DNA of 64,000 bases from JBBSBY01 sp038205805 (GTDB lineage Bacteria; Desulfobacterota; Desulfomonilia; Desulfomonilales; Desulfomonilaceae): contig JBBRBO010000001.1 of the NCBI GenBank assembly GCA_038205805.1, positions 94,541-158,540 on the forward strand, written 5' to 3'. The notes below the pieces were generated by a model. That model saw only the letters and a list, made by a program, of their open reading frames with translations, made no database searches and was not told the DNA's origin. Each line of letters starts with the position of its first letter. Within the stretch, counting starts at the first letter, position 1. Positions 8,245 through 17,168 of the stretch are shown one piece after another. A program made the translations under genes and the position numbers.

Positions 8245-9786
8245 CTACATGCGAACCGCAGTGGACGCTGTAGGTTTCTTTGAGAGATAATCCAATCTAT
8301 TCAGCGCATTAACCATAGATTTGGCTGCGGCGACCAAAATATCTTCATGAGCCCCTTTTCCCGTAGCGATGGCGCCGTTTTCTTCAAGACGTATGGTAGC
8401 TTCACCCAACGCGTCCGTCCCGCCGGTGATGGCGCTGATCGAGAAACGTAGCAATGACGGCGTGCGACCGGTCAATTTCAAGATAGTGTTATAAATAGCG
8501 TCCACCGGGCCGTTTCCCAGCTCTGCGCCTCGGAATTCCGAGCCTTCCACCTCCATCCGAACCGTAGCGGTGGGAGCCACATCGGATCCGGACATTACCG
8601 TAAGCGACAACAGCTTGTAGGTATCCGCAATCCTCAGCACTTCTTCAGCGATAATAGCCTCGATGTCCTCATCGAACACGGTCTTCTTGTTATCCGCTAA
8701 ACTTTTAAAACGTATGAAGGCGCGGTTGCTCTCTTCTTCCGTGAGATCATACCCCAAGCTTTTCACGCGTTCACGGAAGGCATGCCGACCCGAGTGCTTC
8801 CCCAAGACCAGACTCGATTTCGAGATACCGATGGATGCGGGGTCCATAATTTCGTAGGTGGTGCGCTCCTTGATTACGCCATCCTGATGAATACCCGCCT
8901 CGTGGGCGAAGGCGTTCGCTCCGACGATGGCCTTATTCGGCTGCACGTTCATACCCGTGATAGAGCTTACCAGCCTGCTTGTGTGGTAGATTTGCGAGGT
9001 GTTGATTTCCGTGTGGACGCCCAGCGTCTCTCGTCGGGTCATCATGAACATGGCGATCTCTTCCAGCGCCGCATTTCCCGCGCGCTCGCCGATGCCGTTA
9101 ATGGTGCACTCCGCTTGGCGCGCGCCCGCCTTAATGCCGGCCAACGAATTAGCCACCGCCAAACCCAAATCATTGTGGCAATGCACGGAAATAATGCATT
9201 TGTCGATGTCTTTCACTCCCGTTTTCACCTTGGTAATGAGCGCCGCTATTTCGTCGGGGTACGCGTACCCCACCGTATCGGGGATATTAATGGTGCGAGC
9301 GCCTTCGTTCACCGCCACCTGCACAACCTGACACAAGTAGTCCGGGTCGCTTCGTGTGGCGTCCTCACAAGAAAACTCCACCCAATCCGAGAGCGCTCTG
9401 GCCTGTCGGACGGCCTGACCGGCGCGCTCGAGCACTTGTTCTCGGGACATGCGCAGTTTGTACTTTAAGTGAATGTCACTGGTGGCGATAAAGGTATGAA
9501 TGCCGGGATTCACCGCATGTTCCACCGCTCTCCAGGCGGTTTCGATGTCTTCCGCGACGGTGCGGGCCAACCCCATAATCCTAGCCTTTTTTAGCTCCCG
9601 CGCAATTTGCGAAACGCTTTCGGCATCCCCCGGCGAACTAGCGGGAAAACCCGCCTCAATGATGTCAACGCCCAATTTTTCGAGCTGCCTCGCCAGTTGC
9701 AGCTTCTCGTGCTGGTTCATTGTCGCGCCGGGTGATTGTTCACCGTCTCTCAAGGTAGTGTCGAAAATATAAACTCGTTCGGACAT
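8245..9786 (-). CDS. leuA: 2-isopropylmalate synthase
   Basis: LeuA condenses acetyl-CoA with 2-oxoisovalerate in the first committed step of leucine synthesis. The protein (513 residues) starts with SERVYIFDTTLRDGEQSPG, the HMGL-like TIM barrel with its metal-binding aspartate. It then has SVHCHNDLGLA and GERAGNAALEE, and ends with the LeuA regulatory domain (about 390-513) that binds leucine. The ATG at 9786 has a GGAGG site, and the frame extension beyond it is not conserved-looking. It is the last gene of the ilv-psd-pssA group and is followed by a terminator. A homocitrate or citramalate specificity cannot be fully excluded, but the sequence is LeuA-like throughout. Confidence 0.93.
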   Translation of the reverse strand: MSERVYIFDTTLRDGEQSPGATMNQHEKLQLARQLEKLGVDIIEAGFPASSPGDAESVSQIARELKKARIMGLARTVAEDIETAWRAVEHAVNPGIHTFIATSDIHLKYKLRMSREQVLERAGQAVRQARALSDWVEFSCEDATRSDPDYLCQVVQVAVNEGARTINIPDTVGYAYPDEIAALITKVKTGVKDIDKCIISVHCHNDLGLAVANSLAGIKAGARQAECTINGIGERAGNAALEEIAMFMMTRRETLGVHTEINTSQIYHTSRLVSSITGMNVQPNKAIVGANAFAHEAGIHQDGVIKERTTYEIMDPASIGISKSSLVLGKHSGRHAFRERVKSLGYDLTEEESNRAFIRFKSLADNKKTVFDEDIEAIIAEEVLRIADTYKLLSLTVMSGSDVAPTATVRMEVEGSEFRGAELGNGPVDAIYNTILKLTGRTPSLLRFSISAITGGTDALGEATIRLEENGAIATGKGAHEDILVAAAKSMVNALNRLDYLSKKPTASTAVRM

Positions 9787-10101
9787 TTCAGCCTCCGGTA
9801 CATACATAGGTGTAGGAATGTGATGCGTTTGAACCGGGCGCAATGCACATCGGAATCGGAGCAGATGGTTCGAGCGCCGCATTGTTCATGCGTTTAAGGG
9901 GCGGTATTTAGTTGTCTGAGTAAGGTTATTTGGGCGCGCTTACGCCCTAAGGAGCGGACCGTTCTCGGCGTGAAGGAGACCCCGCGTAACGCTGGTTACG
10001 AAAGGTTGATACGTGTGGGATTCACGGATGTTCATTGAGGGCCGTACCGCTTTGTGATGCGCCACGCATGACTGAATGAATGGTCGTACACGGAACCTTT
10101 A
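9787..10101. other. Leader region of leuA without recognised element
   Basis: A 315-base gap between the zinc-ribbon gene and leuA. A short palindrome of the type GGGCG..CGCCC lies near 9932-9947. I looked for a T-box or a leucine-codon attenuator and found neither convincingly. Confidence 0.4.
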
Positions 10102-10701
10102 TTATATCTCATCTTTTTCGATGTCAAGCAAGTGTTTTTCGAGCGCTTCAGTCACAATGTCCGAAATATCCTTATTTACCGCGTTCAATCTATCGAAAAG
10201 ATCCATGCTGATCTGAGCTGAAATCTTGATATATCCCTTCTTTGGCGGAAAATTCGGCTGAGATTCCTGCACGACCGGCTCTTCCTTCTTATACTGCATC
10301 CACTGCGAGGTGTCGATTTCGCCTTCGCTCACCGCGGACTCGGGGAAGGTAGCATCCACGGGCGTTTTCACACGTCTCAGACCGCTTTCAGCGACGCGGG
10401 CCTTCTCTTCGTCCTTTCCCTTGATCTTGGATACGATTACCCCACACTGAGGGCACGTATCGAACTTGCAAAACTGCGGCATGTTGCACGAAGGGCACCG
10501 AAAGATTTCCTTGCGTTCCGTGGCCTCAGGTAAGCCGAGAAACTCAGCGATTTCTGGACGTGTAAGTATCCCGTTTTCAACCAGCTTGTTGCAGATGACA
10601 CGTAGCTCCGCTTCGCCGACGTTGTATTTTTGCATCAGGTCGGCTTTCGAGACATACGATCGAATGTCATGGGCGATGTCCTTTGCGCTCAGCTTTCTCA
10701 T
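10102..10701 (-). CDS. HTH-like and zinc-ribbon protein (paralogue of the gene at 15743)
   Basis: This 199-residue protein of unknown function has three parts. Residues 8-55 are a small helical unit (DLMQKYNVGEAELRVICNKL) that resembles a helix-turn-helix. A zinc ribbon follows, with Cys69, Cys72, Cys83 and Cys86 and the signature PQCGVIVSKIK. The C-terminal segment (about 155-199, KISAQISMDLFDRLNAVN) resembles ribbon-helix-helix or antitoxin-like sequences. The ATG has GGAG 9 bases upstream. It sits between pssA and leuA, with 280- and 315-base spacers, and shares its unit layout with the protein at 15743-16489. A DNA- or RNA-binding role is possible but unproven. Confidence 0.8.
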   Translation of the reverse strand: MRKLSAKDIAHDIRSYVSKADLMQKYNVGEAELRVICNKLVENGILTRPEIAEFLGLPEATERKEIFRCPSCNMPQFCKFDTCPQCGVIVSKIKGKDEEKARVAESGLRRVKTPVDATFPESAVSEGEIDTSQWMQYKKEEPVVQESQPNFPPKKGYIKISAQISMDLFDRLNAVNKDISDIVTEALEKHLLDIEKDEI

Positions 10702-10981
10702 AGTGCATTCTCCGCCGGATGAGAATAAGGCGTCATGACGCGCCGGAGTCCGAAAAGGCGGTCGGACGGAGCGTCTTAAGCCGATTCGCTATCACAATGT
10801 ATGAAATTGGTGAAGAGGAATCGTAACCGTTCGTCGGAAACCATGCGGAGAGAGGTGACTCAAGCGCTGGAAGAGAAACAGCAAAGCCTGCTTTCCGCAC
10901 ATAAAGAGCGGGTCGGGGCTGAGGATTCTTATTCCACAATCCACTTTTGTGTAGAACGGCTACGGAATGTTGGATGTTTGT

Positions 10982-11851
10982 CTATGCCGGCGGCGTCTCG
11001 GAAACCTCTTCTTGGCCGACGGGGGTCTGAGTCACTGCGGGCTCCTGTGGCTTGTCTCGTTGGTTCCGCCTTTGGTTCATGAGCCATAAGGTCAAAATGG
11101 GGCCGGAAATCACATATATCGCGCAAATCAAGAAGGGCACGACAAAAGGGCTGAGCGCCAGCAGCGCCAGGAGCAACACAAAGGCCACGGTCGAACTGAA
11201 CGGCTTCCCCTTGACGAGAGTAAGATCCTTGAACGCGTGAAACTTGATGGAACTCACCATGACAAAGGCCATAAAGGTGTTCAGGATCAGGATCCAGAAG
11301 TTGTAATCACTGGGTTCAAGTTCAAGTTTGTAGAAGAAAAGCACAGTGGTGGCCATCATGGCAGCCGCTCCGGGAATAGGTAAGCCATTGAATCGCTTAG
11401 GGTCTATTGTCCCGGTCTGCACATTGAATCTGGCCAGTCGCAGGGCGCCGCACGCCACGAAGAGAAATGAGCTTACCCAACCTAAGCGGCCCAAGTCAAT
11501 GAGCGCCCACATGTAAATCATGATCGCCGGAGCCACCCCAAAGGCTATGACGTCCGCCAGAGAATCCAGCTCCAGTCCGAAACGGGTGGCCGTGTTCGTC
11601 AGCCGAGCGACCTTGCCGTCAATTCCGTCGAAAAAACCCGCGGCGAGTATAAGAGCAGCCGCCAATACGAATTCATGTTTAATCGAGGCGATAATGCCGT
11701 AGAAGGCCAAGAAAATACTGGTGAGAGTAAGCAAAGAAGGGAGGATAAAAATTCCCTTTTTAAGAGGTATTCTTTTTCGGGGCGGCCGTACGTACTCTTC
11801 TCCGTCAGGCCCTCGCCGTTTTCGAAAAAAAGGCCGTCTCTTCTTCGCCAT
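10982..11851 (-). CDS. pssA: CDP-diacylglycerol--serine O-phosphatidyltransferase
   Basis: PssA makes phosphatidylserine from CDP-diacylglycerol and serine in the inner membrane. The 289-residue protein has the CDP-alcohol phosphatidyltransferase signature DGx2ARx8Gx3Dx3D (DGKVARLTNTATRFG then LELDSLAD) near residue 75-97. Several hydrophobic segments and a basic N-terminal tail (AKKRRPFFRKRR) are also present. Together with psd upstream it forms the phosphatidylethanolamine route. A 330-base gap separates it from psd. Confidence 0.92.
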   Translation of the reverse strand: MAKKRRPFFRKRRGPDGEEYVRPPRKRIPLKKGIFILPSLLTLTSIFLAFYGIIASIKHEFVLAAALILAAGFFDGIDGKVARLTNTATRFGLELDSLADVIAFGVAPAIMIYMWALIDLGRLGWVSSFLFVACGALRLARFNVQTGTIDPKRFNGLPIPGAAAMMATTVLFFYKLELEPSDYNFWILILNTFMAFVMVSSIKFHAFKDLTLVKGKPFSSTVAFVLLLALLALSPFVVPFLICAIYVISGPILTLWLMNQRRNQRDKPQEPAVTQTPVGQEEVSETPPA

Positions 11852-12181
11852 AGTTTTCCCTATGCCTTCGTAATGGTTCGTCGGCGTTTGACCACAAGCG
11901 CGGGTGAACCGCCGTGAGCGCTTAAAGCGCCACTCTCACGATCAACTGGTAGCGTTATTCTATCATCAACGGATGCGTTTGCACAGACCGAGGACCGGTG
12001 CAAGAGGGGGCTTTCGATGGAGGAGAGAAGGGGCGCTTGTACCGTTTGGCTCCCGAGTCGGCAAGTTATCGGAGACGCTTGCTGCTGGGCGGTTTTTCCC
12101 CAAGTCGTGTTTCGTAATCTTTCACCGTCCTTGCCCATACGTGACTTGAATTGCCGACAGGGTTCCTGGTGAACGGGCGTC
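11852..12181. other. Gap between psd and pssA
   Basis: About 330 bases with no credible gene. Near 11919-11931 there is a short palindrome (GAGCGCTT/AAGCGC). Nothing else is recognised. Confidence 0.4.
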
Positions 12182-12832
12182 CTATTTCTTAATGGCCAAC
12201 ACCGTCAAGCCGGCTACGGTCTTTTCCCCGATCTTGGTCTGGATCTCGAAGGCCGACGGCACATACACATCCAGCCTGGAACCGAACCGGATGAGGCCGA
12301 AACGTTCACCTTGGTAGGCTCGGTCGCCTTCGCTGACCCAGCACGCTATGCGTCGGGCCACCTTGCCGGCTATTTGCACGACCTCTATCGTGGTCTCATC
12401 CCCTGCGAGCACGATGGAGTTATGTTCATTGGCCAGCGAGGCATTAGGGTCGCGGGCGTCCAGGAAGGCCCCCCGGACGTGAGTGATCTTTTTCACGATT
12501 CCCGATATGGGCCAGCGGTTCACATGCACATTGAACACCGACATAAAGATGCTGATCCTGGTGAACTGGGCATCCGGCACGTACGCGGATTCAGCGTTCT
12601 CGACGATCTCCACCACGGTTCCGTCGGCCGGTGAGAGAATAAGGTTATCACCTAGAGGAGAAACTCGCTCGGGGTTCCTGAAGAAAAGGGCTACTGCGGT
12701 GCAGAGAAGCAGAAGGACAAACGCGCTCCAGGAGTATCCCGCAATGAGAGCGATTACTGCGAGAACACCCAAAGGGACAAAGAACGGATAGCCTTCTCGT
12801 GCGATAAGCTCATAATGTGATCTGTGTTTCAT
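12182..12832 (-). CDS. psd: Phosphatidylserine decarboxylase proenzyme (short archaeal/deltaproteobacterial type)
   Basis: Psd removes CO2 from phosphatidylserine to give phosphatidylethanolamine. The 216-residue protein is the short PSD-A form, with two N-terminal hydrophobic segments (about 15-48). The self-cleavage site is the Gly-Ser pair in GLIRFGSRLDVY near residue 184, where the serine becomes the pyruvoyl group. Other conserved parts are LSPADGTVVE and MSVFNVHVNR. Its start codon overlaps the ilvN stop (ATGA), so translation is coupled to ilvN. Confidence 0.93.
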   Translation of the reverse strand: MKHRSHYELIAREGYPFFVPLGVLAVIALIAGYSWSAFVLLLLCTAVALFFRNPERVSPLGDNLILSPADGTVVEIVENAESAYVPDAQFTRISIFMSVFNVHVNRWPISGIVKKITHVRGAFLDARDPNASLANEHNSIVLAGDETTIEVVQIAGKVARRIACWVSEGDRAYQGERFGLIRFGSRLDVYVPSAFEIQTKIGEKTVAGLTVLAIKK

Positions 12833-13344
12833 TCCGCGGCCAGGGCGGGCTTGACGGACTTTCTGGCTCTGGGCATAGCCACTGTGCCGGTGCGGATGAG
12901 TTCCGTTATACCGATGGGCGCAAGCAGTTCGATGATGGCCTCGATTTTCCCCAGCGCTCCCGAAACTTCGATGGTGATGGTGTCATGGGTTACGTCCACG
13001 ACTTTGCCCCGGAAAATATCGGTGATGCGTAAGATCTCGGCGCGTTTCTGGGCCGCGGCCTTCATGCGGATGAGGACCAGCTCACGATCCACATAGTCCC
13101 CTTCCGTGAGATCCTGGACCTTCACCACATTGATAAGCTTCCGGAGCTGCTTGATGATCTGTTCCATAATCTGCTCGTTGCCTTGCGTGATTATGGTCAT
13201 CCGTGAATATGCCGGATCCAGCGTGGGAGCCACGGAAAGCGAGTTTATGTTGAAGGCTCTCCCTGAGAACATTCCCGATATGCGGGCCAAGACCCCGGGT
13301 TTGTTCTCCACGAGCACTGATATGACATGTCGCTGTTCTTCCAT
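12829..13344 (-). CDS. ilvN: Acetolactate synthase small (regulatory) subunit
   Basis: This is the regulatory subunit of acetohydroxyacid synthase; its ACT domain (RHVISVLVENKPGVLARISGMF) binds valine for feedback inhibition. It has 171 residues including the C-terminal domain, so it is of the longer IlvH/IlvN type. The start is the ATG at 13344, which overlaps the ilvB stop as TGATG. A GTG one codon earlier is also open. There is no separate ribosome site, which fits translational coupling to ilvB. It overlaps psd downstream by four bases. Confidence 0.93.
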   Translation of the reverse strand: MEEQRHVISVLVENKPGVLARISGMFSGRAFNINSLSVAPTLDPAYSRMTIITQGNEQIMEQIIKQLRKLINVVKVQDLTEGDYVDRELVLIRMKAAAQKRAEILRITDIFRGKVVDVTHDTITIEVSGALGKIEAIIELLAPIGITELIRTGTVAMPRARKSVKPALAAE

Positions 13345-15044
13345 CACAGTAGTATCATGTTTTTTATGGATTCTCCTGCGGGAACCATAGGATAAACGCC
13401 TTCCTCACGGTCCACCTTGAAATCCATGATAACGGCCCCGTTGTGTTCCAGCGCCTGACGGATAACGGGTTCCACTTCAGATGTCCTTTCCGCTCGCAAG
13501 CCCAGGGCGCCGTAGGCTTCCGCCAGCTTCACGAAGTCCGGCGCGGTCATGATATCCGTATGAGCGTACACGTTATCGTAGAAGCGCTCTTGCCATTGTC
13601 TCACCATACCCAAATACCCGTTGTTCAGTATGGCGATTTTCACGGGCAGTTTGTAGTGGGCTACCGTGGCGAGTTCCTGGATATTCATTTGAATGGAGCC
13701 GTCGCCCGCCACATCTATGACGGTGCGGTCGGGAAAGGCTACCTGCGCTCCGATGGCCGCCGGGAAACCATAGCCCATGGTCCCCAATCCGCCCGAAGAC
13801 AAGAACGTGCGCGGCTTGTCGAACAGGTAGTATTGAGCCGCCCACATCTGATTCTGACCCACCTCGGTGCTGATGATCGCTTCGCCGGCGGTGAGTTCAT
13901 AGAGCTTTTCCACGACGTACTGCGGCTTAATGATCTCCGAAGAGCGATCGAATTTCAGGCGCTGCACGTTTCTCCACGCATTGATCTGAGAATGCCACGC
14001 CTTCAGCTTTTCTTTGTAGTCTTTTGGAAAACCGCGTTTTTTCAATGCCTCGATGAGCTTGACAAGGCTTTTGCGGGCGTCCCCTACAATGGGCACGTCC
14101 ACGCGGATATTCTTCTGAATAGATGTAGGGTCTATGTCGATGTGGATGATCTTCGCGCCTGGGGCGAAATCCTCTACCCGGCCTGTGACACGGTCATCAA
14201 AACGAGCGCCCACGGCTAAGAGCAGATCGGAGTTGTTGACGGACATATTGGCGCGATAGGTGCCGTGCATACCCAGCATACCCAACGAGAGCGGATGCGT
14301 GCCGGGAAAGCAGCCCAGCCCCATGAGGGTCATTGTGACGGGAGCGCCGAGCATTTCCGCCAGCGCAGTTAGTTCTTGGTTTGCACCCGCGGTGATGACT
14401 CCGCCGCCGGCGTAGATGACGGGGCGTTCGGATTCCGCAATAAGTTCCGCAGCGCGCTTGATGGACGGAATATACGGCATGAGCGTGGGCTTATACGTGA
14501 CGAGTTCCACCGTTTCAGGATAAAAATACTCCGTCTTGCTCTGCACGACATCTTTGGGGAGGTCCACCAAAACAGGCCCCGGTCGACCCGTGGATGCGAT
14601 AAAGAACGCCTCTTTCACGGTTTGGGCCAACTCTTCGACCTTGGTGACCAGATAGTTGTGCTTCGTGCACGGTCTCGTGATGCCGACAATATCCGCTTCT
14701 TGGAAGGCGTCGTTCCCGATGAGGGGCCTAGGCACTTGTCCCGTGAACACGAGAACGGGGATGGAATCCATGTACGCCGTGGCAAGGCCGGTGACCGTGT
14801 TTGTGCCGCCCGGTCCCGATGTCACGAGGCATACTCCGGGCTTACCGGTAGCTCGGGCGTACCCGTCCGCCGCGTGAACCGCCGCCTGCTCGTGGCGTAC
14901 AAGTATAAACGTGAAGGTATCCGAAAAATGGCGCTGGAGGCAATCGAAGATGTCGATTACCGCGCCGCCGGGATAGCCGAATATCGCCTCAACGCCCTCG
15001 TCCTTCAGGGACTTGAGCAAAATCATAGCTCCTGATTCTTTCAC
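13344..15044 (-). CDS. ilvB: Acetolactate synthase large (catalytic) subunit
   Basis: This thiamine-diphosphate enzyme condenses pyruvate with pyruvate or 2-oxobutyrate at the start of valine and isoleucine synthesis. Features seen: FGYPGGAVIDIFD with the catalytic glutamate in RHEQAAVHAADG, a central FAD/domain part, and the ThDP motif GDGSIQMNIQELAT..NN near the C-terminus. It is 566 residues long. The start is GTG at 15044, because KESGAMILLKSLKDEGVEAIFG aligns with the usual IlvB N-terminus and GGTGG lies 7 bases upstream. An ATG six codons later has its AGGAG too close. ilvC, which often follows, is absent from this cluster. Confidence 0.95.
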   Translation of the reverse strand: MKESGAMILLKSLKDEGVEAIFGYPGGAVIDIFDCLQRHFSDTFTFILVRHEQAAVHAADGYARATGKPGVCLVTSGPGGTNTVTGLATAYMDSIPVLVFTGQVPRPLIGNDAFQEADIVGITRPCTKHNYLVTKVEELAQTVKEAFFIASTGRPGPVLVDLPKDVVQSKTEYFYPETVELVTYKPTLMPYIPSIKRAAELIAESERPVIYAGGGVITAGANQELTALAEMLGAPVTMTLMGLGCFPGTHPLSLGMLGMHGTYRANMSVNNSDLLLAVGARFDDRVTGRVEDFAPGAKIIHIDIDPTSIQKNIRVDVPIVGDARKSLVKLIEALKKRGFPKDYKEKLKAWHSQINAWRNVQRLKFDRSSEIIKPQYVVEKLYELTAGEAIISTEVGQNQMWAAQYYLFDKPRTFLSSGGLGTMGYGFPAAIGAQVAFPDRTVIDVAGDGSIQMNIQELATVAHYKLPVKIAILNNGYLGMVRQWQERFYDNVYAHTDIMTAPDFVKLAEAYGALGLRAERTSEVEPVIRQALEHNGAVIMDFKVDREEGVYPMVPAGESIKNMILL

Positions 15045-15077
15045 TACTTTTCCACCGGCCTGGTCGGACCCCGAGCC

Positions 15078-15305
15078 TTAGCCTTGCTGCCGTAATTTGC
15101 TGAGAATCCGCTCAATCTGATCTCGCCCCTTGAGCTTTTTTTTCTGAATAGTCTTGCGTTCCATGTCTTCCGTAGGGGTGAGATACACTCGCTTGTTAAA
15201 GGCTTCCAGTTGCTCCTCGTATTCGAGGTGTTCCTGCCAAAGCCTGTTGAGATCAGTATCCTGCGCTTTCCATTTCTCGATAAGATCCAGATCCCGTTGT
15301 TCCAT
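15078..15305 (-). CDS. YdcH-like DUF465 family small protein
   Basis: A 75-residue, highly charged, helical protein of the DUF465/YdcH family (LNRLWQEHLEYEEQLEAFNK, then TPTEDMERKTIQKKKLKGRD). Such proteins are probably coiled-coil hairpins of unknown function. It is the first gene of the ilv operon, 33 bp upstream of ilvB and about 35 bases after a predicted start site. Confidence 0.85.
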   Translation of the reverse strand: MEQRDLDLIEKWKAQDTDLNRLWQEHLEYEEQLEAFNKRVYLTPTEDMERKTIQKKKLKGRDQIERILSKLRQQG

Positions 15306-15346
15306 ATTCAGGCCTTTTCTGCTTGTTTTGATTGTGTGACGACAAA

Positions 15347-15376
15347 AATTTACCGCACGGAAGCCGGTTTTGTCAA
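15347..15376 (-). promoter_or_regulatory. Predicted promoter of the ydcH-ilvBN-psd operon
   Basis: The minus strand has TTGACA, an 18-base spacer and TAAATT. The start site would be near 15340, just before the ydcH-like gene. Confidence 0.5.
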
Positions 15377-15742
15377 GAAACGCTTTGAGCGTATGGACTT
15401 TCTCTTCACAATTTGTAGTGCAGTATTATTTTTGTTTGTAGTGATTATTGAGAGTTGAGCGCCGAATGCGTCGGGCTTAAGTGGACGGCCCTTTTCGTAG
15501 GGGCGCCGCCTGAGCGCAGGAGCTTTCGTATTGAACTCGGCGCTTATTCTCCGTAGATTTCTTCCTCCGGTGGCTGTGATATAGTTGCTTAGTTCGAGAA
15601 CACGTCGCCGGCGAATTCAGGATTTCACGTACGTGAACTATTTGGACAAGCTTTGTCGTGAGCCCAGTCCCCTCAGCCGGCGCTCACACGGGAGAACGTT
15701 CGGCGTCCGACTCTGTAAACCGCAAACCCACTGGAGAGGCCC

Positions 15743-16489
15743 ATGCCTAAACCGATAATAGACGCCCAAGAGGCGCTTGATCTCATAAGAGCCGGGAAAA
15801 CCGACGCGGAACTTACGGCGAAGTATAACCTCTCTCTCAAGGGACTCCAAAGCCTCTTCTCCAAGCTGGTAAGAGCGGGAGCCTTGACGGAGTCGGATCT
15901 GGCGAATCGTTGCCCTGATCGTTCGGCGTGCGTCGGCCTCGCGCAAGGACTGCCGTCGGGTCGTGAAGGGCTGTCCCGAAACACCTCGGAAACGCAATCC
16001 ACTTCAGGAGAAAGGGTTATCAGGGCGGTTGACGCTATTAGAGACATACTCGCCGGTTTGAACGACTCCGAGATGATGGAAAAATACAAGCTATCCGCAA
16101 AGGGATTGCAGGATCTTATCAACCAGTTGGTCGCCGCCGACTTGATTACCCAATACGACGTGGAACGCAGGGCCTTTGGAGAGGAACAGTCCGTTGATTT
16201 ATTGCATGTCATTCGACGATTGGGGATGGATGCCATGACAGGTCTTGGCCGGGCCAATTCACACGTCCCGAGCCGATGCGTCGCATGCGGGGCGTCCCAG
16301 ACTGCGGAATTCGACGAATGTCCCGTGTGCGGTGTAAACATACCCGAGTTCAAGGCCCGAAAACTCTACGAGGAGCGCCTTGCGACCGCGGTGTGGAAAT
16401 GTCCTTCGTGCGGGAAACCCCAAGACAAGGAGTATGATGAGTGCCCCGCATGCGGCGTCATAGTCTCCAAGGTGAAAAAGAGTTCGTGA
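15743..16489 (+). CDS. Two-unit HTH-like / double zinc-ribbon protein
   Basis: This 248-residue protein of unknown function is built from repeats. Two related helical units lie at residues 8-60 and 94-146 (KYNLSLKGLQSLFSKLV and KYKLSAKGLQDLINQLV). Two zinc ribbons follow: Cys179/182/193/196 and Cys220/223/234/237, the second ending in CGVIVSKVK as in the paralogue at 10102-10701. The start has GGAGAGG just upstream. It is divergent from the ilv operon. The repeated units suggest nucleic-acid or protein binding; no catalytic motif is seen. Confidence 0.82.
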   Translation: MPKPIIDAQEALDLIRAGKTDAELTAKYNLSLKGLQSLFSKLVRAGALTESDLANRCPDRSACVGLAQGLPSGREGLSRNTSETQSTSGERVIRAVDAIRDILAGLNDSEMMEKYKLSAKGLQDLINQLVAADLITQYDVERRAFGEEQSVDLLHVIRRLGMDAMTGLGRANSHVPSRCVACGASQTAEFDECPVCGVNIPEFKARKLYEERLATAVWKCPSCGKPQDKEYDECPACGVIVSKVKKSS

Positions 16490-16789
16490 AGTAACCGTGC
16501 ACTGCGCGGAAATTGTTAAATAGGAGCCGTACGCCCGGTGAACCGCGCAGAATCGCGTGAAAACCCCAGGAATCCAGGCGTCTTTACAATTCACAGTGAC
16601 TTACTGTAATACTATGTCGGTGAAATGCGCCGACCGCAAGCACAAACGAGTCGCTGCGCCGAGGTTTGTTCGAAACGGCGCCGATTTTCACGCGAGGAAA
16701 TTCGGTTCGGCTCTTGTTTCCGGGGCGATATGGTTTATCTATTGATAGCCCTCTATAGCGCCCCTTACACGCTTCAATAGAAATATCTC

Positions 16790-17013
16790 ATACCGATGCG
16801 CTTTCGCAAAAGTAAGATCGGCGGAGTTCTTTTTGTAAAGCAGGTTTTCCCAACCACTTTCTAAGCGCTTTGTGATAATCGCGGAAAGCGGCGTTCTATC
16901 TTGAGAAAAGCCGGTTCCGGAAATTGCAAAAGTTCTTTGATAGGGTTTTGGGACTCATCCTTTCTTTCAAGAAGGTTCTCCCCGCTATTCCTTATTTGAT
17001 GAGGCATTGGTAT
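16790..17013 (+). repeat. R1 repeat, copy a (about 224 bp)
   Basis: Begins ATACCGATGCGCTTTCG and ends GAGGCATTGGTAT, with internal hairpin arms as in the other R1 copies. It lies between the zinc-ribbon gene and the activase gene. The arms are less perfectly paired than in other copies. Confidence 0.85.
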
Positions 17014-17168
17014 CACCGGCACGGAGTTCAAGCCCCGAGCGGGTACATACTGGGAGAATCATCTCCCTATCTAAGCCGGCGAGGGTGATTTCCAACCAGT
17101 CGTCCGGCGCCGATGAACAAATTCGTTCATCTGTGGTGACATTCTTATCGTTCAAGGGAGATATTGTA

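Noticed and set aside
9787..10101. A possible T-box or leucine attenuator before leuA.
   Set aside because: No T-box core sequence, no run of Leu codons with a terminator hairpin.
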